From: an uncultured Asticcacaulis sp.
Lineage (GTDB): Bacteria > Pseudomonadota > Alphaproteobacteria > Caulobacterales > Caulobacteraceae
Length of the DNA: 64,000 nucleotides
Direction of reading: 5' to 3'
Assembly: GCA_936940865.1 (NCBI GenBank)
Contig: CAKZJB010000082.1
Location: forward strand, 16,341-80,340
Shown here piece after piece: positions 34,613-44,130 of this stretch. The notes below the pieces were generated by a model. The model ran no database searches. It was given only the letters and a program-made list of their open reading frames with translations, and had not been told where the DNA came from. How positions within the stretch are numbered: the first letter of the stretch is position 1; every line of letters starts with the position of its first letter. Position numbers and translations under genes: made by a program.

Positions 34613-35963
34613 ACAGCCCGGCGCCGTGCGGCGGCAGGTCGGCCTTTACCCACCCGGTGGCGGAGCCGATATCGGCGCGCGCCCACAGGTCACGAACCTT
34701 GACCGACTTCAGGCCGAGCGCCTCAAGCGGGAAGGACACGGTCTTCGGCTTATCGCTGGTATTGAACAGCGCCAGATAATGGCCGGCGCCGGTTTCCGGC
34801 CGCGCCGTCCAGATGCGCGTATCGTCGGCATAGAAGTGCGGCTGGTTATCCTTGCTCTTCTGGTTGACGCCAATGACTTCCGGATTGGTCAGAAGCGCCA
34901 GGGTCGGCGCATCGAGATAGCGCAGGTCGCCACCCATTATGAGCGGCGAGCGCGCGATGCCCCACAGAGTCATCAGCGTCCGCTGCTCGTCGGGCGTGAA
35001 CTTGGTGTCGCGCTGGCCAAGCGCCAGCCGTCCCAGCGGCAGCATATCGGCATCCGGCCAGGCGCCCGGGCGGCGGAAGGCATTCCAGTTTTCCAGGCGG
35101 GTGAATTGCGCGTTGAGCAGGTTCCAGTCGTCCCAGAAGTCGTCGCTGATGCGCCACATCTGTGCGTAGTTCTGGACGTGGTTGCCGCGCGGCACCGGCG
35201 TTTCGCCGGGCGACAGGCTTAAGATTATAGGCCGGCCGGTCTTGACGATCGCCTTGTGCGCCCCCTCGATCTCGTGAATGTGGGCGTCATAGGGCCGGCT
35301 CATATCGTCCATCTTGACGAAGTCGACGCCCCACGAGGCGTAAAGCGCAAAGACGCTGTCGTAATAGGCCTGGGCGCCCGGCTTCGACATGTCGACGCCG
35401 TACATGTCGGGGTTCCACGGGCAGGTGCTGTCGGTATTGGCGATGTCGCGCGCGTGGTAAACCGTACCCTTGACCGGCAGGTTCTTTTCGACCGCCAGGC
35501 GCGGGATGCCGCGCATCAGATGGATGCCGAAACGCAGCCCCAGCGCATGGACCTGCTTGGCGATCGCCGTAAAGCCCGTGCCGTCGGCGCTCGACGGGAA
35601 GCGGTTGGGCGCCGGGATCAGCCGGCCGTACGCATCCATCGTGGGTTGCGGGTTCTTGCTATATTCATAACTCGACGCGCCCGGCTCGTACCACTGGATG
35701 TCGATGGTGAAGATGTCATAGCCGGCGGGCAGGAGCTTGTCCGCCATGATGTGCGCCGTTTCCAGCGCCTGGGTTTCGTTGATCGTCGTGGCGAACGAAT
35801 TCCAGCTGTTCCAGCCCATGGGCGGGGTTGGCGCCAGTATTTTGGGCGCCGTCAGGGCCGCCGATTTCGCCGTCTTCGCCACCGCCGGTACGGCAATCGC
35901 CGCCATGGCCGCCGCACCGAACAGGCTGCGCCGGTCCAGGCCCTTATTGTTTGCACGCGTCAT
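34599..35963 (-). CDS. GH27 alpha-galactosidase, Tat-exported
   Basis: The 454-aa enzyme carries a Tat-type signal (DRRSLFGAAAMAAIAVPAVA). The GH27 barrel opens with PPMGWNSWNSF, has the nucleophile region VDFVKMDDM (about residue 215), and a C-terminal beta domain. It would remove alpha-galactosyl (or alpha-arabinopyranosyl) residues from plant oligosaccharides in the periplasm. GH43 lies just upstream on the same strand, suggesting joint action on hemicellulose side chains. Confidence 0.92.
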   Translation of the reverse strand: MTRANNKGLDRRSLFGAAAMAAIAVPAVAKTAKSAALTAPKILAPTPPMGWNSWNSFATTINETQALETAHIMADKLLPAGYDIFTIDIQWYEPGASSYEYSKNPQPTMDAYGRLIPAPNRFPSSADGTGFTAIAKQVHALGLRFGIHLMRGIPRLAVEKNLPVKGTVYHARDIANTDSTCPWNPDMYGVDMSKPGAQAYYDSVFALYASWGVDFVKMDDMSRPYDAHIHEIEGAHKAIVKTGRPIILSLSPGETPVPRGNHVQNYAQMWRISDDFWDDWNLLNAQFTRLENWNAFRRPGAWPDADMLPLGRLALGQRDTKFTPDEQRTLMTLWGIARSPLIMGGDLRYLDAPTLALLTNPEVIGVNQKSKDNQPHFYADDTRIWTARPETGAGHYLALFNTSDKPKTVSFPLEALGLKSVKVRDLWARADIGSATGWVKADLPPHGAGLFKLT

Positions 35964-36112
35964 TGGGTGTCCTCTCCATAGCCTTTCGCCATTTGTAGGA
36001 CAAGTGCGCCGGGTTTGTCACGCAGCAATCGCTGATTTTCCCGCGGAGACAGGACAAAAACAGCCAGCCACAATCATTTAACACATTGTTTTTATAATAT
36101 AAAATTATGTAC

Positions 36113-37840
36113 CTATTGCGCTTCTATGCGGAAGTCGTCGAAGGCGGCATAGCCGACGCGTGTCGAAACGCTGGACGGCGTGCCCGACGGGCTTTGCGCG
36201 AACAGGCCGATCTGCGCGCCCACCCAGCGCGACGGCTGGCTTATGAAGCCGTCGCCGAGCGGCGTCCAGGTCTTGCCGTCGAGGCTGTAGCTGAAGGTCA
36301 CTTTGGCATGGGTTTCCTGGCGCATGGCCGGCCAGACGATCAGATAGCCTGCAGGAGGTTCGGCCGGCGTAACCACAGGTGTCAAACTGGCTTTCAACCA
36401 CACCTCACCCTTTATTTTTCCGGGTGCGACGACCTTGGTCTCCGCCCGGTTCCTGTCGGCGGCAATCCGCGTCACCTGCTCAAGAACGATGCCGTCCTTC
36501 GTATTCTCAAGGCCGATAAAACCATAGTTATAACCCAGCAGAAGCAGCCCTGCCCGCTCGCCTTCCCATTTTGGATTGAGGGTCATCTTCGTCACGGCGG
36601 AAAAAGCCGTGTTGGGCAGTTTCTGCGTCAGCTCGTTGCCGGCCTCGTAGAGATTGGCCGAGGACGAAATCGATTTGAGTCTAAGCCAGCCGGGCTGCGA
36701 CACCGCGTCGGCCCAGTCGTCGCCGGGATTGGCGTTCCATTGCCAGGCCAGATTGAAACCATGGTCGAAGTCATCATCACCGACCGGCACGCTGACCGGC
36801 TGCGGCGCGGTTTTCGGCTTGCGGAACGTCAGGACCGGCTGGCCGAACGCCTTGCCTTTCTGCCGTACGCCGATAACCGGCCAGCCGTCCTTCCACTGCA
36901 TGGGCTCCAGCCAGACACGGCGGCCGTAGGAATCGGTGTCCTGGAAGTGCAGGAACCAGTCCTCGCCCGATGCCGTATCGACCCAGGCCCCCTGGTGCGG
37001 GCCGTTGGCGCCGGGTGTGGCGCCCTGGTCCATGACGTTGCGCGGCTCGTACGGCCCGTTGATCGCCTTCGAGCGAAAGACGGCCTGCCAGCCGTTCTTC
37101 ACCCCACCCGCCGGCGCGAAGATGTAGTAAAAGCCCTGGCGCTTATAGATTTTCGGCCCTTCGATGGTGAACCACGGCGCGGGCCCCAAAGACGTTTCGA
37201 CCGGCGCCAGGGTCTTGCCATCGATCAGGATCTGTTCTTTTCCCTCGGTATGCGTGCCGTCGGCGTTCAACCGCTTCAGCACGATCTGGTTGTTGCGCCC
37301 GCCCGAGCGCGAGGCGGCATAGGCATGGACCAGCCAGCCCGTGCCGTCCTCATCCCAGAAGGGGCACGGGTCGATCGCGCCCTTGCTGTCGTCGACCAGG
37401 ACCGGCCTTGTCCACGGCCCCTTCGGGTCGGCGGCGCTGATCACGAAGATGCCGAAGTCGGGATCGGGATAATAAATGAGGTAGCGGCCATTGTGATAGC
37501 GGATGGCCGGCGCCCACACACCGCCGCCGCGCCGTGGCGTGCGAAAATGGTCCTGCGGCGGCAGGACGTCGAGCGCGTGGCCGATGATTTGCCAGTTGAC
37601 CAGATCCTTCGAATGCAGGATCGGCAGGCCGGGCACATTCACAAAGGAGGACGACACAAGGTAATAGTCGTCGCCGACACGGATGGCGTCCGGGTCGGAA
37701 TAGTCGCCGTTGAGCACCGGATTCTGGTAGGTCCCGTCACCCCGGTCCGGCACCCAGGCCCCCGTCGCAGGCGGTTCCGCCAGGACCTGCCCGGCTATAA
37801 GAAGCGTGCTTGCCGCGACCAGGAACCCGAAACGCACCAT
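36113..37840 (-). CDS. GH43-family glycosidase (beta-xylosidase/arabinofuranosidase), exported
   Basis: The 575-aa protein has a Sec signal (AASTLLIAGQVLA) and an N-terminal five-bladed propeller with the three GH43 acidic residues: DYSDPD (base), GAIDPCPFWD (modulator) and TIEGPKIYK (acid). A C-terminal concanavalin-like domain (about residues 370-575) follows, as in beta-xylosidases. The start at 37840 is fixed by GTGAGGA six bases upstream. It cleaves xylosyl or arabinosyl linkages; which one cannot be decided here. Confidence 0.9.
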   Translation of the reverse strand: MVRFGFLVAASTLLIAGQVLAEPPATGAWVPDRGDGTYQNPVLNGDYSDPDAIRVGDDYYLVSSSFVNVPGLPILHSKDLVNWQIIGHALDVLPPQDHFRTPRRGGGVWAPAIRYHNGRYLIYYPDPDFGIFVISAADPKGPWTRPVLVDDSKGAIDPCPFWDEDGTGWLVHAYAASRSGGRNNQIVLKRLNADGTHTEGKEQILIDGKTLAPVETSLGPAPWFTIEGPKIYKRQGFYYIFAPAGGVKNGWQAVFRSKAINGPYEPRNVMDQGATPGANGPHQGAWVDTASGEDWFLHFQDTDSYGRRVWLEPMQWKDGWPVIGVRQKGKAFGQPVLTFRKPKTAPQPVSVPVGDDDFDHGFNLAWQWNANPGDDWADAVSQPGWLRLKSISSSANLYEAGNELTQKLPNTAFSAVTKMTLNPKWEGERAGLLLLGYNYGFIGLENTKDGIVLEQVTRIAADRNRAETKVVAPGKIKGEVWLKASLTPVVTPAEPPAGYLIVWPAMRQETHAKVTFSYSLDGKTWTPLGDGFISQPSRWVGAQIGLFAQSPSGTPSSVSTRVGYAAFDDFRIEAQ

Positions 37841-37921
37841 GTCATCCTCACCCATATTGTCTGAGTTCCGGGGAGTCTTAGAGGATGCGCAAACCCTGCG
37901 CAAGCAGGCAGGTAACCGGTA

Positions 37922-38938
37922 TCAACTGTCGCCCATCACCACGGCATAAAGGTCCTTGACCTTGCCCGAGGTGACGTCGGTGACACTGACGCCGGCCGAG
38001 TTGACGACGGCGTCGGCCGAGTGCGTCCAGGCATCGGCAATCATGTCGCGCAAATCCGAGGCGCCGCGCGCCAAAAGCGTCGCCAGGAATTCGGCGCCGG
38101 CATTCGAATCCGGCTTGAAGGCGCCCGTTTTCTCCAGCCCGTAGAGCGGCACCACCTGCGTCCAGTTGCGCTTCAGCCGCGCAGCAATACAGGATTCCTG
38201 TGTGCCCGGGCACGATGTCTGCGGCGACACGCGGTCATGCACCATGGCCTGGTTCACGTGATCGTGGACGTAAGGCCCTTCGACCGGCCAGTGGACATGC
38301 TCGGTCGTAAAACCCTCCGGATTCGGGAAGTCGCCCCAGCCGTCATAGTGGATCGAGACGTGCATGGGCTGGGTGGCGTCACCGGCATAGTGCGACAGGA
38401 TGCCGATGTCGCGCAGAACAAGGTCCTGACGGCGGCGCATGGCCTCTTTCAGGTCGGCCAGCTTCGCCTTGTCCTTTTCCCCGGCAATCGCCAGTTCGAT
38501 GACGCGCAGCACACCGAAATCCTTGCGCACCTGGGCATAGGCGTCGGACAGGCTGTAATAGAGGTAGCCAGCCTTGATCGGGTCGCCGCCATGGGCGCGC
38601 ACCGCCGCGTCGTAATCGGAATGCGTCGCCGGCATGGCGGTCAATTCCGTGCCCGCCAGCGTCAGGCCATTGTCGTCGAGGCGCATCAGGTGCGCCGGGT
38701 CGCGCTCGGCGTCGTGGATGGCGCCGGCCTTGCGCCAGATATCGGGTTCACGCGAGTACTGGCCGACATCCCTTACCGATTGCCGCAGGTACAGAAACGC
38801 CGGCAACCCTTTCGGCAGGGCGCGCATGGCCTCCTCGCCGACCAGCCGGTGGCCGGTATCGCCCCAGGCCAGAGCCTGTCCGGCACAAAGGCTGCCGGCG
38901 GCAAACAGAAGCGTGCATGTCAAGGATTTCAGGCGCAT
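37922..38938 (-). CDS. S1/P1 nuclease-family exported protein
   Basis: The 338-aa protein has a Sec signal ending GQALA, after which the mature N-terminus is WGDTGHRLVGEEA. In S1/P1 nucleases the N-terminal Trp and His bind zinc. Further zinc-site motifs are LSHYAGDATQPMHVSIHYDGWGD and HVHWP. The C-terminal WTHSADAVVNSAG is consistent. It probably degrades single-stranded nucleic acids, or acts as a related phospholipase-C-fold enzyme. The start at 38938 follows AAGGAG. It lies behind the large TonB receptor but a terminator separates them. Confidence 0.82.
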   Translation of the reverse strand: MRLKSLTCTLLFAAGSLCAGQALAWGDTGHRLVGEEAMRALPKGLPAFLYLRQSVRDVGQYSREPDIWRKAGAIHDAERDPAHLMRLDDNGLTLAGTELTAMPATHSDYDAAVRAHGGDPIKAGYLYYSLSDAYAQVRKDFGVLRVIELAIAGEKDKAKLADLKEAMRRRQDLVLRDIGILSHYAGDATQPMHVSIHYDGWGDFPNPEGFTTEHVHWPVEGPYVHDHVNQAMVHDRVSPQTSCPGTQESCIAARLKRNWTQVVPLYGLEKTGAFKPDSNAGAEFLATLLARGASDLRDMIADAWTHSADAVVNSAGVSVTDVTSGKVKDLYAVVMGDS

Positions 38939-38971
38939 GGATGTCTCCTTAAGAGGGCTGAGACTTAACAC

Positions 38972-39002
38972 AAAAAAGGAGCGCCGGAATGCGGCGCTCC
39001 TT
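38972..39002 (-). terminator. Rho-independent terminator after the TonB receptor gene
   Basis: Arms GGAGCGCC and GGCGCTCC (38978-38985 and 38993-39000) form a strong stem. On the minus strand it is followed by a run of six T. It ends transcription of the receptor gene before the nuclease gene. Confidence 0.8.
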
Positions 39003-39025
39003 ATGTTTTTGACCAATCGGTCGGT

Positions 39026-42000
39026 TTAGAAGCTGTACTTCAGGCCGGCCATGACCGAGTAGAGGGTCGCCGACTGGTTGACCGTCGGCGTGGTCATCGT
39101 CGTCGAGACGCTCGAGATACGGTAGCTGGCGCAGACCGGGCTCGAGGTCGTGACCGCATTGCCGCTGGCGTCGGCGCAGGCCACCTTGTAGACCGGCGTA
39201 CCCTGACGGCCGTCCGAACCATATTCGGCCACGACACCCCACTTCTTGTTGATCAGGTTACCGATGTTGAAGAAGTCGAGGGTGAAGACGACCTTATGAC
39301 CGTCGAACCACGGCATCGGCAGGTCCTGGGCGACGTGCAGATCCCAGCGCTTGACGTCGGGATTCTTGTTCGAACCCTTCGACAGGATGCCGGTCGGCAG
39401 GTCGAACTTGCTGACGATCTTCTGCAGGTTGGTCAGGTCCGCCTGGGTGGCGAAATAGACCGGCACATTGCCCGTCATGAAGCCGAGGCTGTTGCCCGCC
39501 ATCGGCGTCGTCATCTGCGGGATGAAGGCCAGTTGGTTGTTCGATACGACGCCGAAGACCTGGCCGCGGGCGGCCGAGCCGGCGTCGGCGACGTAGAAGG
39601 ACAACGGACGGCCGCTGTGCATGTCGCCGAACAGCGAGAAGACGGTCGGTGCATCCTTCATCCACTCGACCTTATAGGTCGCGCTGACCTTGTAGCCCGT
39701 GCGGATTTCGAAGGTCGACTTGCCCTTGGTCGGCGCATTGGGGTCTTCCAGGCTGATCTGGTCGCCGTAGTTCGAGCCGCCGCAGCAGTCGGTAGTCGCG
39801 AACTCGGGGATGCCGCCATACTGGTTGGTCGACTGGTGTGTCGCCGCGAGCATGACGTCGAGGTGGTCTGTCGGGTTCAGCAGCTTGTCGAAGCTCTGGG
39901 CCAGCGACAGGGCCACGGTCTGGCTCGACGACTGGATGGACGGGTTATAGGCCTGGATATCGTAGCCCGAACCCGGATTGGCCAGGTCGTACATCGGCGT
40001 GCCATCGGCATTGGTGGCAACGTCGAGGCCGGCGGTCTGGCGGGCCGCATAGATCGACTGGTTCTTGGCGTCCAGCGTCGTTCCGGAAGTCGCGGCGACT
40101 TGCAGGCCGTCATAGCGGATGCGGCCGTCCGGCGTATATTGCTGGACGCCGTTGACCTTCAGCAGACGCGCACGGACGTCGCGGAAGGCCAGACCCGTGT
40201 GGCTGCGGACGAACACACCGTCGACACCCAGCGTCGTGCCGGTCGGCAGGCGCCAGTGACCGGCGAAGTTGAACTTCCAGTCCGACGGCATCTCGAAGCC
40301 CTGCGCCAGGCTGTTGGTATTGGCGACGCGAACGAGACCGGGGTTCAGCGACAGCAGCGAGGTGCCCGAGGACGGCACCCCTTGCGCAAAGGTCGTGTCC
40401 GACTTGTTGATGTTCATCAGCGGCGACACGGTCGCGTCGCTGGCCAGGAAGGTCGCGCCCGAATTGGTTTCCTTGAAGGACCCGTCGGACTGGCGCTGGA
40501 GGGTAAAGGTCGCCGTCAGAATGCCGGTGTTGCCGAAGCGGTTCGACAGGAAGACGTCCGGCAGACCGCCAGTATAGAGGCCGAAGCTGCCCGAGGCGTC
40601 GAACGTGTTGTCGTCGCTGTGCCACTTGGCGCCGATACGGGGCGCCAGGACGCTCAGGCCATCATAGGTGACCTGGTTGTTATAGCCATAGCGGGCTGTG
40701 AAGTTCGGGTTCAGCGCCGGCTTGTCGCTCTGCTTCCAGAAGTCGTAGCGCAGGCCATAGTTGACCGTCGTGTTGTGGAACGGATCGAACGTGTCCTGCA
40801 GGAACAGGGTATGGTTGGTATAGGTGAAATCGGCTGCGGCCTTACCCGTCTCGCCGGTAGGATAGTTATTGTAGAACAGCTGGTCGACCGCGCCGGCAGC
40901 AAAATCCGCCTGGCTGTCGAAGTAGTAGACACCGTTGGCGCCCTGGACGAACAGGTTGTAGATGTGGATCTGCTTGCCCTGATAGCCCCCCTTGATCGAA
41001 TGGTCGTTCAGGCGATAGGTGCCGGTGAAGGAGGCGCCGTTATTGGTCGTCTTCAGCACGTTGGCCTGGCGGAACTGGTCGGGACCGAAGTTCAGCGTCA
41101 GCTTGCCCGACGTACAGCTCGAAACGGCGCCAGCGCTTGTGGCGTCCGCGCAGACCTGGATATTCGAGAAGCCCTGCCCTTCCGGCGGGGTCTGGCCGCG
41201 CTGATAGTTGCGCCACGCGATACGGGCTTCGGTCGAGAAATGATCCGTCCAGCGCGAGTTCAGCTGGATGGCGTAGTTGTCCTCGTTTTCCGGCTGGGTA
41301 TACCAGTTGGTATTGAGGAACAGGGCGGAACTCGAAGCCGGCGCCCCCTTCCACAGGAAGGAATAGGCGTGGCGGTAGGTCGCCGACAGGCGCTGGCCGT
41401 CCATGATGTTCCAGTCGACCTTGATCGAGTACTTCTCGTCCTTGAAGTCGGTGGTCAGCGGAATCGAGCCCGGGTTCAGCTTCGACGAAGCCGCATAGGT
41501 CGCCCAGGGCGCCAGCATGGCGTCGATATCGGCCTGGGTGAAGGGGACGCCGCCGTTTAACAGCGAGGTGCCGAAACCGGCGCCGGCCGGACCCGCGCCG
41601 ACGACCGAAGCCGAGGTGTATTTCTCATAAGACGTAGCGAAGAACAGACGGTCCTTCAGGATCGGCCCCGAGAAGAAGAAGCCGTAGTTCTTGTCCGGGA
41701 CATACAGGGTGACCTTGTTGGCCGCGTGGGTGTCCGGATGGTAAAGCTGGTTGCCGTTCCACGACTTGTCGCGGATATAGGTGAAGGCCGAGCCGTGGAA
41801 GCTGTTGGTGCCCGAGCGCAGGATCAGGTTGAGCGCACCGCCGGTGAAGTCGCCTTCTTCGACGTCGGCCGGCACGGCCTGCACCGTCATCTGCTCGACG
41901 GCCTCGAGCGAGATCGGGCCAAGATTGGTCGACAGGCCACCGGTGTTGAGACCGAAGTCATCGTTCGAACGCACGCCGTCAATAGTGATGCGGTTGGCGC

Positions 42001-42550
42001 GCGGAGCCGAGCCGGCGATGTAGAGGCCGCCGGAGGGGCCCGTACCGCGGGTGTTCGGGTCGAGCTGGGTCAGGGGATCGCGGCGCGCCGCTTCGCGGAT
42101 ATCGCGCTTGTAGGTGACGACATTTGCGATGGCGTCGTGGTCGAGGCGTGTACGTGAGCCGGCATTCGACAGGTTCGGGCGCTTGCCCTTGACGACGACG
42201 GTCTGGGTGGTCGCTTCGAGCGCGACATCGAGCTTGCGCTGGTCGCCGAGCGTCAGATAGACATCGCCGGTCTTGCTGATCGAGTATCCGCCGGCGGAAA
42301 TGTCGATCTCGTAAGGGCCGCCGACCTTGAGGCCGGACAGTTCATAATTGCCGTTCTTGTCCGTGCGGGTGACTTCGCGCGTACCCGTCGGCGTGTGGAT
42401 GACGGTAACGGTGGCGCCGGCAACCGGCTGGCCTGCCCCATCGGTGACCACGCCGCGCAGGGCCGCCGTCGTTTGCTGAGCGTGGACGGCCGGCGCGGAC
42501 GCGGCCAGGAGCGCGAAAGCCGCGGCGCCCATCATGTATCTGTTGAACAT
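39026..42550 (-). CDS. TonB-dependent receptor, Oar-like, with carboxypeptidase-regulatory domain
   Basis: The 1174-aa outer-membrane protein has a Sec signal ending APAVHAQQ. A carboxypeptidase-regulatory-like beta domain follows (TTAALRGVVTDGAGQPVAGATVTVI, about residues 25-110), then a plug domain (NRITIDGVRSNDDFG, SLEAVEQMTVQ) and a large beta-barrel ending in a terminal aromatic strand (YSVMAGLKYSF). This layout is that of Oar-like receptors in Caulobacterales and Xanthomonads. It imports or displays a large ligand using TonB energy. The start at 42550 has AAGGGGA upstream. Confidence 0.92.
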   Translation of the reverse strand: MFNRYMMGAAAFALLAASAPAVHAQQTTAALRGVVTDGAGQPVAGATVTVIHTPTGTREVTRTDKNGNYELSGLKVGGPYEIDISAGGYSISKTGDVYLTLGDQRKLDVALEATTQTVVVKGKRPNLSNAGSRTRLDHDAIANVVTYKRDIREAARRDPLTQLDPNTRGTGPSGGLYIAGSAPRANRITIDGVRSNDDFGLNTGGLSTNLGPISLEAVEQMTVQAVPADVEEGDFTGGALNLILRSGTNSFHGSAFTYIRDKSWNGNQLYHPDTHAANKVTLYVPDKNYGFFFSGPILKDRLFFATSYEKYTSASVVGAGPAGAGFGTSLLNGGVPFTQADIDAMLAPWATYAASSKLNPGSIPLTTDFKDEKYSIKVDWNIMDGQRLSATYRHAYSFLWKGAPASSSALFLNTNWYTQPENEDNYAIQLNSRWTDHFSTEARIAWRNYQRGQTPPEGQGFSNIQVCADATSAGAVSSCTSGKLTLNFGPDQFRQANVLKTTNNGASFTGTYRLNDHSIKGGYQGKQIHIYNLFVQGANGVYYFDSQADFAAGAVDQLFYNNYPTGETGKAAADFTYTNHTLFLQDTFDPFHNTTVNYGLRYDFWKQSDKPALNPNFTARYGYNNQVTYDGLSVLAPRIGAKWHSDDNTFDASGSFGLYTGGLPDVFLSNRFGNTGILTATFTLQRQSDGSFKETNSGATFLASDATVSPLMNINKSDTTFAQGVPSSGTSLLSLNPGLVRVANTNSLAQGFEMPSDWKFNFAGHWRLPTGTTLGVDGVFVRSHTGLAFRDVRARLLKVNGVQQYTPDGRIRYDGLQVAATSGTTLDAKNQSIYAARQTAGLDVATNADGTPMYDLANPGSGYDIQAYNPSIQSSSQTVALSLAQSFDKLLNPTDHLDVMLAATHQSTNQYGGIPEFATTDCCGGSNYGDQISLEDPNAPTKGKSTFEIRTGYKVSATYKVEWMKDAPTVFSLFGDMHSGRPLSFYVADAGSAARGQVFGVVSNNQLAFIPQMTTPMAGNSLGFMTGNVPVYFATQADLTNLQKIVSKFDLPTGILSKGSNKNPDVKRWDLHVAQDLPMPWFDGHKVVFTLDFFNIGNLINKKWGVVAEYGSDGRQGTPVYKVACADASGNAVTTSSPVCASYRISSVSTTMTTPTVNQSATLYSVMAGLKYSF

Positions 42551-42854
42551 CGAAATCCCCTTACATCCCGCCAGACCGGCAGAGGTTTTGCGCCTGTAAT
42601 CGGTGCATTTGAAATTACTGTGACAGTTGCAGCGCAACGCAACATGCCGAGGTTAACTTTGCTGCGGTGCGATCAAATTGTCACAAAGGAGGCGAGAAAG
42701 GTCGTGCTTTGGTATCGTTTTTAGCGCTTTCACGGTGTATTTTGTCGCGCTTGCAATTGTGCGTCGCGCCAATTCCCCTGCCCCAAGGTCAGCATGGCAT
42801 CTTTGCGGCGACCTGCCCTATCCTGCTCGCGCTGGGGAAGTGCGGAGTTATCCC
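42551..42854. other. Intergenic region upstream of the TonB receptor
   Basis: The 304-bp gap holds the promoter region of the receptor (minus) and of the DUF6496 gene (plus). No additional gene or repeat was seen; the track ORFs here have no start signals. Confidence 0.4.
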
Positions 42855-43013
42855 ATGCCGAAAGAATCAGCCGGTCAGAAAAAGAAGATCGAAAAAGTCA
42901 TGCACGAGTACAAGGAAGGCGACCTGAAAAGCGGCAGCGGGGCCAAGGTCAAGTCGCACGATCAGGCCGTCGCCATCGCCATGCACGAGGCGCACGTTCC
43001 GAAGAGGCGTTGA
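42855..43013 (+). CDS. DUF6496-type small basic protein
   Basis: The 52-aa lysine-rich protein (KKKIEKVMHEYKEGDLKSGSG, AKVKSHDQAVAIAMHEA) matches the small DUF6496-type family common in proteobacteria. Its function is unknown, although the basic composition suggests nucleic-acid association or stress. The track start at 42678 is out of context; the ATG at 42855 begins the conserved part. It is followed by a strong terminator. Confidence 0.75.
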   Translation: MPKESAGQKKKIEKVMHEYKEGDLKSGSGAKVKSHDQAVAIAMHEAHVPKRR

Positions 43014-43014
43014 A

Positions 43015-43053
43015 CAAAAAACGCCGGCCACGCACTTGCGGCCGGCGTTTTTT
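43015..43053. terminator. Bidirectional rho-independent terminator
   Basis: Stem ACGCCGGCC / GGCCGGCGT (43021-43029 and 43040-43048) is flanked by A and T runs on both sides. It would end the plus-strand DUF6496 transcript and the minus-strand cyoABCD transcript. Confidence 0.88.
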
Positions 43054-43075
43054 CATTGGCGGCGAAACACCCGGG

Positions 43076-43474
43076 TCAATCGACCGACATCATGCCGGGC
43101 ATCATGTTGTGGTTCATGTGGTACATGACCCACAGCGTCCCGACGATCAGGATGAGCACGATGATCAGGGCGACGACGAAGGCGGCGTTGTTCCACACCT
43201 GGCTCGACGACACGTTCATATGGAGGAAGTAGACAAGGTGCACGACGATCTGCACGACGCCGATACCGATGATCACGGGGATCAGCGTCGCCACCGGCAT
43301 CAGGTGCATCATGGTCATGGCGAACGGCACCGCCGTCAGCACGACCGACAGGATGAAGCCGATCAGGTACGACTTGACCGAGCCGTGGCTGCCGTCGTGA
43401 TGGGCATGGGCCAGTTCGGCGGCCGTCTGGTCCGTCGGCACCGGCTTGACGTGGTGGGATTTGTGGCTGGCCAT
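43076..43474 (-). CDS. cyoD: Cytochrome bo3 quinol oxidase subunit IV
   Basis: The 132-aa protein has a His-rich N-terminal tail and three membrane helices, including VVQIVVHLVYFLHMN, the hallmark of CyoD. It assists assembly and copper binding of the oxidase. The start at 43474 overlaps the cyoC stop by one base. It is the last gene of cyoABCD. No cyoE (heme O synthase) follows in the window. Confidence 0.93.
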   Translation of the reverse strand: MASHKSHHVKPVPTDQTAAELAHAHHDGSHGSVKSYLIGFILSVVLTAVPFAMTMMHLMPVATLIPVIIGIGVVQIVVHLVYFLHMNVSSSQVWNNAAFVVALIIVLILIVGTLWVMYHMNHNMMPGMMSVD

Positions 43475-44130
43475 CAGGCGGCTCCCATCAGATAGACGAT
43501 CGTGAAGACACCGATCCAGATGATGTCGAGGAAGTGCCAGAACAGGCTGAGGCACATCAGGCGGATACGGTTTTGCGGCGTCAGCCCGCGCTTGAACAGG
43601 TGGACGAACATCGCGCCCATCCAGATCAGGCCCGAGGTAACGTGCAGACCGTGCGTGCCGACCAGCGTAAAGAAGCCCGACAGGAAGGCCGAACGGTTCG
43701 GGCCGTTGCCTTCGGCGATCAGCTTGGCGAATTCATGGATTTCCATGCCCATGAAGCCCAGGCCGCACAGGGCGGTCAGGACCAGCCAGCCGATCGTGCC
43801 TTTCAATTTGTTGGCTTCCATGCTGATCATGGCCAGACCGTAGGTCAGGGACGAGATCAGCAGCAGCGCCGTTTCGACCGCCACGTACGGCAGGTCGAAC
43901 AGCTCGCGGCCGTTCGGGCCGCCGGCCGTGCCGTCCTTCAATACCGCATAGCCCGCGAACACCGACGCGAACAGGATGCAGTCGCTCATCAGGTAGATCC
44001 AGAAGCCGAGCGTGACCTTGGGACCTTCGTCATGGTGATCGCCCGCGTGGTGATGGTCGTGCGGGTTGTGGTCGTAGGCGGAATCGAGTTCCTTTTTCAG
44101 CCCGTCGATGGGGCCCGAAATGCTGCTCAT
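43474..44130 (-). CDS. cyoC: Cytochrome bo3 quinol oxidase subunit III
   Basis: The 218-aa membrane protein of the heme-copper oxidase subunit III family has five helices, with [23 protein letters not shown], a Glu-containing helix ([14 protein letters not shown]), [14 protein letters not shown] and [18 protein letters not shown]. The N-terminus is His-rich ([12 protein letters not shown]), an unusual extension that might bind metal. It overlaps cyoB by one base. Confidence 0.94.
   Translation of the reverse strand: MSSISGPIDGLKKELDSAYDHNPHDHHHAGDHHDEGPKVTLGFWIYLMSDCILFASVFAGYAVLKDGTAGGPNGRELFDLPYVAVETALLLISSLTYGLAMISMEANKLKGTIGWLVLTALCGLGFMGMEIHEFAKLIAEGNGPNRSAFLSGFFTLVGTHGLHVTSGLIWMGAMFVHLFKRGLTPQNRIRLMCLSLFWHFLDIIWIGVFTIVYLMGAA

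Noticed and set aside
36107-37864. 585-aa plus-strand ORF
   Set aside because: It mirrors the GH43 gene on the other strand, which has all three catalytic residues and a signal peptide.
39296-41560. 754-aa plus-strand ORF
   Set aside because: It is antisense to the TonB receptor, with no ribosome site or recognisable motif.
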